DNA of 64,000 nt from Cladopsammia gracilis (lineage: Eukaryota > Cnidaria > Anthozoa > Scleractinia > Dendrophylliidae), in assembly GCA_022457155.1 (NCBI GenBank), contig JAJGOT010000348.1, forward strand, positions 1 to 64,000, in the 5' to 3' direction. How positions within the stretch are numbered: position 1 is the stretch's first letter; each line of letters opens with the position of its first letter. The translations under genes were made by a program, and so were the position numbers. Shown here in pieces: positions 54,430-64,000 of this stretch. Below the pieces are notes generated by a model. That model did no database searches. It was given only the letters and a program-made list of their open reading frames with translations, and was not told the DNA's origin.

Positions 54430-57400
54430 CTACGAGAGACAGAGATCAGCGAAAGACTTGATGGCAATTAGTCAATGAGAATACAGTCGAAGGTGCCGCT
54501 ACTGCATCTTATATAATGATAAGGCAGCTTTATGAGATCTGGCGTTTGCTTTAGATCGGTTACTGTTAACCAATTAAAGGCACTACACAGCTCTCGGTGA
54601 CGTTATGTCATCGAGCTGAATCTTTAGGTCGTTCTTAGACGTCATTTGGGATGTACAAGCGGCGGAAATGTCTTCTGTTTTTATAGGATAGGTTTTCATG
54701 CGTGTTAAGCGGACAGTGGGCGTATGCATGTGAAGGAAAAATAGCAGCAAGCAGTGGACAGTTATGGGGAAGTCAGTATGTACGTACATGTATAGCCGCC
54801 GTACAGGGTTCTTTTCCAGATTGGTATGAAAGTGTATAAAGCCTTGAGTTTTTATCAGTTTCGCGATTCTTCTTTGAGCCTTGGATTAACTGGTCTAAGA
54901 GAAACGCTGAAACTTTTTCAAACTGTACGTTTTGAAAGATGACATATCTTTGGAAAATACTCCTGAAAACGTGGTAAGACTTGGCTGGGAAAAGCCGGTA
55001 AAGAATAAAAACACTAAATTCTAAAACGATTCTTCTTCTGCGGTGTGTTTCCATTACCTAACCAATTGAACAATACAGTTTTTAAATCGATATGGAATAT
55101 TTTTTGTTACACTGTTTTCAGCTAGAACTCGTCGTTCCAAGATAAATAGCTTATTATAAATGGTAGATCCAACTATTTATTGAATTTACCTGGATTGGTA
55201 TCCTCCGAAGTCCATCATAAAGTACAAGGTATGGAATGGAAGAAAACACAACGCATAGCAAATAACCACAGCTGACAACATTTTGATGATCCGCTTTGTA
55301 GCCTGAGCTTGGGTGAAGCCTGGTCTATCAGCACCTTCCTTGATGGCTTGGCGCAGCTTAAGTCCAATTTTTATGTAGATGAGTATCATTATTGGAAGTG
55401 GGATTGCGTAAGTCAAAGCAAAACTGCATAATAAGTATATTTTTGAGTAAGGAAAACCCGTAGTTTCTGGCCAAAACTCTCCGCAGCTTATACCTACTGG
55501 AGGATTGTTGAAAGTTCTCATAACTCCAAATATTGGAAACGCTGGCAAAAGAGCAGTCAGCCATATTAGCAACATGATGAGCTTTCCTTGTGATCGTGTA
55601 ATGCGCATGCCAAATGGATGGACGATGGATTGATGACGATCTGCAGTGAAATTATCATAACGTCGTTTGATATGAACACGTTATCATGTTGTATTATATG
55701 TACCCTGACTCTAAGGAATGTTCTTACTAAGTGAATCAGCCACATTTTTGAACAGGATCCATGTAAAGATCTGTTATATCAAAGGAACAAGGCGAGATTC
55801 CTAGCCGGTGAGCCATATATTTACATTTAACTATTATAGCGCGAAAGCGCGCGTGATATCACCTAATTCCTAGCCGACTAGGCCGTAGGCGATATCACGC
55901 AGGTTTGAGCGCCATAATAGTTTTATAATTCAACACATTGATAACAAAGCACAGTTTGAAGAAAAAATATCGAGGCCGGTCCGTCATTTTTGCATTCTCT
56001 TGTCAAAATGAGAAAATTTATATCCATCGTTGGATATACGTCATGTAGACATAGCGTATATCGATAACGTTTTGACCATATTTGGGCAGTGTATCAATGT
56101 GTTGAATTATAATGCCGGTTATATAGTGCCTTTATATGTTTATTTAGTTTTTATTGGTCGGTAATATACACAGATAGGCCGTCCAAGGAATACAGGCTTA
56201 ACAGGAATAAATTATTATTTTTTCGGTTTTGATCTAAGGAGTAATTTTTTTTATATATTTTTATTAATTTTTTACCAGTTTTTCAGGTTTAATGGGAAGT
56301 AATTTACAGCGTCATGCAGGCTCCCGAGTTACGCCATGACAATCTTAATCGATCCACATAGATATTTTTGCAAACTGTAAGGACAGTGCTGCGCTCCCGC
56401 GAATTTGCGCGGGAGCTCCGCTATGAAGTACGGAAGTTTTGCTCAGTGAAGAAGAAACGTCCTACTGTAGAGTTGAAATGAGACGAGTCGCCTGTCGTCC
56501 TATGTATCAGTCAGTTGAAAAAGTAAATACAGCTTACCTATTGAAATCGCCAACATAGTTCCTACGGATCCCATGACAAAGCACGGCATTAGAGCGGGAA
56601 GGACTTTGCACATCACTGCGCCAAAAGGCCAATTGAAGTTGAGCTCAAAATAAACAACTGTAAAGGGAATACATAACAGTCCAACTCCAAGATCAGCGAC
56701 AGCCAGATTAGCGATCAGAAAACCCGTCACTGCAAAGGCAGAGTATTCAATTGTTAGCATGGACATAAATATTTAAAATGCAGTTAGGTATGTAGAGTAT
56801 GTCATACAATGCTCCCTAACTGTCGGAATAAGATTGAACGAACTTCACTAGCTGGAGTAATACTACCCCACGGTTGGGAATATAATCGGAGCAAAATATT
56901 CTTGTGTCACAGGGGGTATCAGAGACGTTTGTTTTCGAATGCTTACGGACGGTGTGTCACAGTTTAAAGTTTTTAAATCTGTAGGGCAGTGTTCGTGTTC
57001 ATTTTATACCAAAAGCAAAAACCTGCTAATGTCCCGAAAATGATCTTCAGAATATCGAATGAGCTATGATGAAGGTCAATCGTTGCGTATTTTGAAACTA
57101 CCAAATATTTTGCTTTACCAAAGAAAGAACTTTCAAAGATCCAGGATGTAAAAAACAACTACCACCAAAAATCCGCTGAGGGCACAAAACAGTGTTACAA
57201 TATTGGCCAATTATCTATTGTAATATAAAACATGCGTCCGTAATCATCAGTGAAAGTCTCCCTCCCGGGGATCAGTAGGCAAAGTCATAAAATGACTGAA
57301 AAATGCAACCGACATGCCTGTTGTAACATCTCAGGTGATTTGGACCAGGTGAATCCCAACGGCAGCTGCGTAACTCAACTTTGTGTCAAGTTTTGATACC

Positions 57401-59870
57401 GCCGCATTCTATGGGCTGCACATGAGCAGGGTCAACCGCCGTGGTAAAGTGACCACTTCGGAAGAAGCCAGGTGAGGTATGAGACCACTGAAGGTGTCAC
57501 TATGAGGGAGTCGACTGTATACAATTTTCTTTCATTTGAGTGTTAAACCCAATGAAATCCCAAATTTCATTTTGTAAAATATTGAAAAGCAAATGGTACT
57601 ATGAAAACGTACTTCCAAAAACGTTTCATTTGAATGGTCACACCATGAGATTTCGTCGACACACTCAATAGTTAGAACTACATTAAATGTCTCCATAAAT
57701 GACTCTGGAAGTGAAAGGGTTAATACAGTGCTTAAGTCAGGCATTTTAATGCCTGACTAAGTTCTACTAAAATAGACTGTAGATTGTGATACCTCCCAAG
57801 AGGTTTAAAGAAATGGCCGGACATTGGCATTTAATGGTTGTCAACCAGCTAAGGATGTGGTAAAGATGATCACAGCAGTCGTTATATAAACCAGACAAGT
57901 CTGGGTGGTCAAATCAATACGCGTGTTTTATACATTTTCAGATGGGTAGATCGGGGAATATGCGGACGTTTACAGGGGTCCACAGCTTCAAAGTACTGTA
58001 ATTTGTTTCCTCTCCACCTATACGATTTTCAAGTGATGCTGATCATTTCTCCCACGGGAAATTCAGAAGAAGTTCGTGCTGTTTGGCGCACATGATGAAT
58101 AACTAAGGTTCCGCAAAGTCACTTCATATAAATTAAGTTACAGTGATATCCCATGTAACAAGATCTTGAGTGATTTTTGGTGATGAATGAAAATATAGTT
58201 GTACTCGCCTCATAAAATCAAAGAAGAAAAGAGAAATGTATGAAGATAGCTTTCAGAGATTTCGGAAGTGAAATTCAAGTCACTCAATGCAAAATCTTCC
58301 TATCAAGACATATGCATATGTCTGAGGACTCTGAGACCCAAAATATGTCATGCTATTGTATTTTACTGAACTGGCTTGGTGAGTGTTTCTCAAGTGGAAA
58401 CGTGTTTATTAAGGTCAGATTCCGAAGCAAGACTGATACACTGATGAACCTATAATTTATAGCGACGTCTTTTCAGGTTTTTGGAATAGAAATATGTGCA
58501 GGATTTTGAAGTATTCTATTATTTTGAAATCACCGGATCCTGTTAATTTACTTGACTTCAAAATCTTAAAATAATAAAACAGGTCACGAAATGTTAAGAC
58601 GACGTTTCCTGTTAAGTGTGAAGCTGATTAATTACTTAAAACAACGGGTAATTGACAATAACACAGAATGGACTTACTTGAAAGCGTGGTGCTCAATCTC
58701 TTACATATCAATCTAAATGTTTGAGAAGACGGAATCTTAGCGGCCTCGACGAGACCTATTACATCGGTAAGTCCCATATTCCAGTTCTCGCAAATGTAGT
58801 CTCTACTGAATGTTAATCCAATTAATTTTGCGTGGGCATTAGCCCTTCTCTCTGTTTTACAATGTTTGTCTTCGTCTTTTGTGTTTCTATAAAACAGTGT
58901 ACATTGTATTCTTAATTGGTGTTCAAGTCATGAAAAAGGAAATGGGAAAAAGAAAACGAAGTTATGCTTACAAAGGGCATTGCACTCATGACTACACAGA
59001 TAACAGCGTTTAAAAAAAAAAAAAAGTTGACAGCAAGAATTTAGCCGGTTAATGGAAGGAACCATAAAGTAAATATCCATGTGTACATAGAATAAAAATG
59101 GGTCTCCTGTTGTTTGGCTTGGAATAGAAAATGTGTACACCTTTTGTCGAAATAGACGAAATAATGGAGTACATTGTAAACTTTATCAAGAACGGAAATA
59201 GTATCAAACTGCGGTGAAGTTTGTCTTGGTTTTTGCAATAGATCTGTTCGTTCGTGTTGAAGATCAATCAGTATAAATTACATATAAACTGCAGAGATGG
59301 TTAAGCTGATAACTCAGTCAAATGCTTCTGAAAAAAAAAAAAGACAAAAGAACTGAAAGAGCGAAGACTGGCGGTAAAGCCTCTGGTCGCATTACTGTTA
59401 TGTGGACTTGAACTATATCCAGATGGGCAGCCCGACCACAAACATAACATTGAATTTTAGAACGTCTTGATTATGGTATGTATAAGCACTAAAATACCTT
59501 CCTATTACAATTCTATTGTCCATGGCAATCAAACTGGTGTGTATTGAATAAGGTTTAACGGGGCTGAGTTGTTGTCGCGTCAAGTGGGTGACAGTTTATA
59601 CATTGTTCTTGTATATATTGTAATCCTCTTAAAAGCTTTTCAATTCATAAATGTAAACGTATAGAAAGAAAAATGCTTACCGGTATGTAGTTCACGCGTT
59701 TTGTAAACCACGAAAACAACAAGAGCGTTTCCAAACGTTGCCAACAGGAATATAATCACGTAAACCGTAAGACGAAATATTCGAAGTCCAAGCGGTTCCG
59801 CCATGAAGTCCATTTGTATTTGGGGCGGTAATGTCCCGTTCGTCTGATTCGATCCTCCAGGGGTGTTCAT
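54246..59870 (-). CDS. peptide-type rhodopsin-family GPCR, gene B (4 exons)
   Basis: Join (minus): 59870-59681, 56729-56538, 55640-55190, 54429-54246; 1017 nt, 338 residues, intron phases 1, 1, 2 exactly as in gene A. Sequons at N8 and N11. TM segments roughly 32-55, 68-91, 101-126, 145-168, 193-218, 245-268, 280-302. Marks: GN at 47-48, NLAVADL in TM2, Cys104 and Cys180, ALCFLPFH in TM6, and NPVLY in TM7. DRH replaces DRY at 128-130, a change in the G-protein switch relative to gene A (ERY). The shared plan and sequence (IFLLxxxGN, KTRELHT, WPFG, LTYAIPLP) show a tandem duplicate. Plasma-membrane receptor, ligand unknown. A second possible last exon lies at 52867-52678. Confidence 0.82.
55190..55640 (-). 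CDS. GPCR B exon 3 (DRH to TM6)
   Basis: 451 nt, acceptor ACTGCAG, donor CCAG/GTAAAT. Encodes DRHQSIVHPF, TM4, loop Cys180, TM5 (ALTYAIPLPIMILIYI) and TM6. Confidence 0.85.
55829..56111. repeat. nested inverted repeats in GPCR B intron 2
   Basis: 55829-55922 is a foldback (AACTATTATAGCGC against GCGCCATAATAGTT, with GTGATATCAC cores). TTATAATTCAACACATTGAT at 55922 is then inverted at 56092-56111. Confidence 0.65.
56538..56729 (-). CDS. GPCR B exon 2 (TM2-TM3)
   Basis: 192 nt, acceptor CTTTGCAG, donor ATAG/GTAAGC. One codon longer than the gene A exon, in the loop before WPFG. Confidence 0.85.
56800..59680. other. GPCR B intron 1
   Basis: No gene supported. Small hairpin GTCAGGCATTTTAATGCCTG near 57737-57756; otherwise plain AT-rich sequence with poly-A runs. 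Confidence 0.4.
59681..59870 (-). CDS. GPCR B exon 1 (N-terminus and TM1)
   Basis: ATG at 59870, 63 codons plus one base, donor ACCG/GTAAGC. Ends KTRELHT like gene A. Confidence 0.8.
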
Positions 59871-62400
59871 TTTGTGATAAAGTTTGTCTGTCTTGTTTTA
59901 GTATCACTTATAGTGGTGTTTGCAAGCTTACAGCTTGATCAAGGTACAATTTCTTGTCTTAAAGAAACTTCTCTTACGTTTGCATACTGGACCAACTTGT
60001 GCGCATCCGATTTGACATCTGTTTGGCGGGTTTCTATAAGTTCTACGCCTTTTAGCAATGTGATGGCTTTTTGTGAGTTGTAACACGACCTCCGAGTTTA
60101 CTTAAACAACAAATAAACGTCAATTAGAGGAAACAGGCCAAATTTGTTTCCTGATTACATGGCGTCAAATGCATTTACTTGCCTTTCATCTTCAGCATGG
60201 TTCGTGATAATCAACTTTGACGAGCTTAGCAGTGCTGAAATCTTGAGTTAAGACCGTATGTAGATAAACTCCAACATGTCATTTTAATAGCTATTTAAAA
60301 GCTACGACGGGATTTATTGATAAACAATCGGAACGCGTACAGGCTTTTGTGTGTTACCTACATGCAGTGCTACCTGTAGGTTTCACAACCTGGATTAAGG
60401 TTCATTGCTTATGCGCCTGACTAAAAGGAAACCCATCCATAAAATTCAGTTTGGCAACTCGTCAATCCTTCAGACACTGTGCAAGAATACCAACCTCACT
60501 GTCTGCATTGTCCACGTTTTTTGGGTCAAATGTGGTATTCACTTCATTGTTATGATTGTCAAGTAGCATTGTCAAACGTTAGTCATGTTTCTTCATTACC
60601 ATCATAAAGAACGGATTACAACTGATAAAGCATGTATGTATGTGTATGTATCGGCAATTATGAAAGTGACACGACCATCGCTTCGTTTTTCATACATTCA
60701 TGGCCGGAAACATTTCGACTGTTGATGTGTACTTGTTAAGGTTCGCATGTCAGCATACACGTCTATTCTTTCGAGACTCTTCATCAAAACCAGTAATGGT
60801 AAATCCATTAAAGCCTTACAAACTTCAGCTGTTGTCAAAGCACAAAATGTCTCATGGTCTACAGCGGCCGATTTACGCAGAAAAAAAAAAACCTGTTTAA
60901 TCATTGCAAAATATGTGATGCATTGTTGACACATGTTTTAGAGTCGGAACAGGTGAAAAAAGATAGCAATTAACGAAAAGTTTGATTACTAGTATGGCAT
61001 CTGCAGTTATTCACACGGCTTTTGCCAAATTTCATTCAAGCCGATTCTCAATACTTTGGGTTCATCACTAAGGTAAGTCCAGGGATTGGGATTGTAGTGA
61101 CCCAGTTGAATGTATAATCTAAACAAATACAAGAGGTCCGGAAAATGTAGTTTGGGAGAATTACAAGCTTTTCACGCGAGGTAGTAGAAGGGCAATGGTA
61201 GTACAAAAAAAAAAAATCTCTAGCAACCAAAGCATGCTGCGAGTGAAGGTACCTGCGGTAGGCATAGAACTTTCAGCAGAGGTTCAACCTTTTTTGTTGG
61301 TGTAGAAACACAGTTCTGTTGTTTTCTCGCGTACTTTTATCTCAATGTTGGAGTTCGTGAGGCATCTACGGAGCTTTTATTTGTACGATCTTAACAGTTG
61401 CGAGGTTTTGTCGCCAATGTATGGGAAATTCAAAACTCAAAACCATTCCGAGATATTCGGAACTATTACGAATCTCGGAATTCTATTCCGAAATTCGTAA
61501 CCATTACGACTTCGGAACAATTACGAATCTCGGAATTTTTACGAATGGCGGGCCATAGCACCATGCCTTCATTTTGTCTCCAATGAAATTAATTTTACAC
61601 TCCACAAACATTGAGCTAACGTTAATTGCGAAATATTGAAAACAAGTTCGAGTTGCCATTTATTTGTTCAATTTAATTGTTTTTAATGCATTGAGTGACG
61701 TAACGAGATTCATTTTATTCAGCCATTCTTTTCAGTCGCGCAATAAGATCAAAGTTCCATTGCATTTTCAAAAAAAGAAAAACGATTCACATTTACATTT
61801 GGTTCACTTGTAAAGGAAGAGTATTTGAGAAATTTGTCATTAATTAGTTATAACACATGAAAAAGCAAAGTGCAATTGAGGGCAACAGTGATTAGCTTTT
61901 CATATGTAATAAAACTGAGTGACCCATTTATTACATTGGCTAATGAGATTTTAACTTAACCAATACAAATGTTATACATGTAAAAGAAGCATGTGTACGT
62001 GTTATTGTAATTCGACAAAAGAAAATCGGTAGTATAATTATGATTCTGGTTAATCCGTAATCAATAAGCAATCAATCAAATAATGAATCATTGGCTAATC
62101 GGACTGCTGGCAGCAGTGATCAAATTGTCACTAACTGGTGTTTGATTTTTAGTTTAAAGCTACGTCGTGGGTCAAAACCTGTGCCCAGAATTAAAACTAA
62201 GTACTTTTGTCATATACCAGATGCTTATAGAACACTAAGAGCAAGATATCAAGCGAATTAACCATTCTTATTTTCCACCTAGCTCGGTTTTCTTTGTACT
62301 TTTCAGGGGAATATATCACATAACCCCGTTCATTACAGTGTCTGAAAAGCTGGGTGCGGCTTTGATTGTAACAGGGGAGAGGCGGGGCTGAAAACAATAG
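59871..62400. other. upstream region of GPCR B, no gene seen
   Basis: Chance ORFs only. A small symmetric cluster of TTACGAATCTCGGAATT-like words lies at 61440-61555. Confidence 0.4.
61440..61555. repeat. TTCGGAA/ATTACGAA repeat cluster
   Basis: Repeated ATTACGAATCTCGGAATT in direct copies with an inverted copy (ATTCCGAAATTCGTAA) forming a hairpin near 61467-61500. Confidence 0.65.
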
Positions 62401-62429
62401 CTGATAACAATAGCAAAACAAAGGATTAT

Positions 62430-62570
62430 ATATTCCCCGCAACATATTCCCCTCAACATATACCCCTCAACATATTCCCCTCAACATATTCCCCCCAACA
62501 TATTCCCCCCAACATATTCCCCTCGACATATTCCCCTGGCCTTAGTCCCCTCGACTTATTCCCCTCATAA
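62430..62570 (+). repeat. 14-bp tandem repeat
   Basis: About nine units of CAACATATTCCCCT with C/T variation, fading at the right into CGACTTATTCCCCT. Confidence 0.85.
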
Positions 62571-62907
62571 TAGAATAACACAAACAGGAAGACAAAATAG
62601 GGCGTAACAAGGAAAGCGCTCTAGCATCGGTCAATTTTTTTTTTGTTTACAAAAAAAGACAACTTCATCAATCATATTCCTACGTAATTAACTTGCCGGT
62701 GGCGACCAAAAAGCGAAATGTTAATAAGATTTTTCGATGGTATCGTACCTCAATTCAGGTTTTGATGGGTCTTCAATAATGTATGACGCCTCGTTTTACG
62801 TTTGAACCTGAATATGTTTCTGCCGCTTTCCTTGGAAAACACACCGCAACCACTCCATTGATCTTCGAAAGATGAAAGCCATGGCGAGACCACGAGTACT
62901 GTTCATA

Positions 62908-62908
<1 letters not shown>

Positions 62909-62980
<72 letters not shown>
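62909..62980 (+). repeat. CT dinucleotide microsatellite
   Basis: About 35 CT units; produces Leu/Ser and Glu/Arg artefact frames. Confidence 0.95.
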
Positions 62981-62981
<1 letters not shown>

Positions 62982-63201
62982 TCTACACATAACGAAGCAA
63001 CGTGCTCGATGCAAATTTGACAAAAACAAAACAGGTTTACCGTCTCGCTTCGCAATGTGCCGTGATCCCAATGCGGCCTTGCGGAATCATGCTTTTTTGC
63101 ATTTGAATTGAACGGAGTGTTACTCTCCGAAAAATTAATAGTTTCTTTGTTTTAGAAAACCTCACAAGGTGGAAAATAAGCATGTTATTGACCACTCCCT
63201 C

Positions 63202-63286
63202 GGGGATATGTGATATATTCCCCTCGTGGCGTTCCCTCGGGCTACGCCGTCGGGTACGCCACGAGGGGAATATATCACATATCCCC
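63202..63286. repeat. 85-bp hairpin with perfect 30-bp arms
   Basis: Left arm 63202-63231 begins GGGGATATGTGATATATTCC and right arm 63257-63286 is its exact reverse complement, around a 25-nt CG-rich loop. A single-arm relative (GGGGAATATATCACATAA) lies at 62308-62325. Confidence 0.85.
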
Positions 63287-63299
63287 TCGCTCCTGCTCA

Positions 63300-64000
63300 A
63301 TAACCCATACATGTAATCAGAGATTTAGCGAGTTTTCCAAGACACAAGGAATAAACTTAAAAAAAAAAAAACAAAAGAAAATTCCCAGTGTTTCAGTTCA
63401 AATCCATTTCCATCCTGGCCACCTGCAGCCCAAGACATTTATTTGTTCTCTAGAGCACTAATTGAATAATTTTAAACAAAAGCGGAGACAATTATTTATG
63501 TATTTCCACTGATATAAATATGTCTGCTGGGCTTAAACAAAAAAACACTAAAATAGTGATATAGCCCCTTAAAAGTATTTCAAATCGTAATCACTCTCAC
63601 TCACGGTGGAAGGACTAGCACTTGACTTCGTTTCATGTTCTGTTATGCAATGAATTCTACTAGATCAACCAATCATACCACTGAACACCCCACTGAACAC
63701 GCGTGCTTTAGAGAACACGGACTGGGACAGATACATGTACACTGTTTTGATCCAGAATGAAGCATGTTACACACACTGTTTCTCATGGCTTTGTCGCTTT
63801 ATAAACTAGCAGTAATCGGAGATTTTGGAGACGCGTTCGAAGGAACTTTCGGCGGAAATGAGCCCCTGAAAAAACCAATAATCCAATTTTCTGGAGACCA
63901 TGCCTACATTTTTCAATCGGTTTTTAAGCGGTCTTTGCCAAGTCAGATTAACATGAAATTTTCACTATTAACTGGTTTTGAATTGAAGTTTGGCTAATAT
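63300..64000. other. right edge of window, no gene seen
   Basis: AT-rich sequence. An ATG frame at 63764-63997 shows no family features and may be chance. Confidence 0.35.

Noticed and set aside
57532..57744. 70-codon minus-strand frame in GPCR B intron 1
   Set aside because: Ends near a small hairpin and shows no domain; likely repeat-derived.
62796..63111. Arg/Glu and Ser/Leu repeat frames
   Set aside because: CT dinucleotide artefacts.

Overview
The window looks like nuclear DNA of an anthozoan cnidarian, most likely a stony coral. It is AT-rich and intron-rich, with rhodopsin-family receptor genes, two tRNA-derived SINE-like pieces, and a heavy load of PIF/Harbinger, piggyBac-like, foldback, LINE and Penelope-like debris. 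There is no bacterial-style operon, CRISPR array or prophage. The species assignment is inference; gene families, exon phases and repeat structures were read from the sequence.

Left third (1-22 kb): exons of one plus-strand gene for a TPR-repeat protein run from 1090 to 21699. Four kinesin-light-chain/nephrocystin-like TPR exons lie before 3.9 kb; four more helical-repeat exons and an 11-residue last exon lie at 15.6-21.7 kb. Splice phases let all nine join into one frame. The 11.7-kb intron between the halves holds an intronless receptor gene on the other strand (5882-6802) and many repeats: a LINE tail, a Harbinger-derived element keeping transposase exon 1, another Harbinger fragment, a 441-bp MITE with a TGA target duplication, and several large inverted repeats. 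A piggyBac-like TTAA MITE sits in a later intron.

Middle (22-28 kb): a decayed PIF/Harbinger element with two convergent genes, a SANT/MADF-like DNA-binding protein (+) and a DDE transposase (-). They meet at a 427-bp inverted repeat. The transposase frame breaks exactly at a perfect 34-bp palindrome, and the partner gene carries an internal deletion and frame switches.

Right half (30-60 kb): two tandem paralogous peptide-type GPCR genes on the minus strand, each with four exons and the same intron phases (1,1,2): gene A 46533-30540 (355 aa) and gene B 59870-54246 (338 aa). Gene B has a second phase-compatible last exon at 52867-52678, encoding a different TM7 and tail. A dead copy of the TM4-TM5 exon lies between the genes. 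Gene A intron 1 holds a LINE interrupted by a 0.5-kb foldback element. The space between A and B is built of diverged tandem and segmental duplications. The right edge (60-64 kb) holds only repeats.

The receptors probably act at the cell surface in peptide or small-ligand signalling; ligands cannot be read from sequence. The most interesting points are the candidate alternative TM7 exons of gene B, the Harbinger foldback and palindrome, and the nested foldback-in-LINE insertion.
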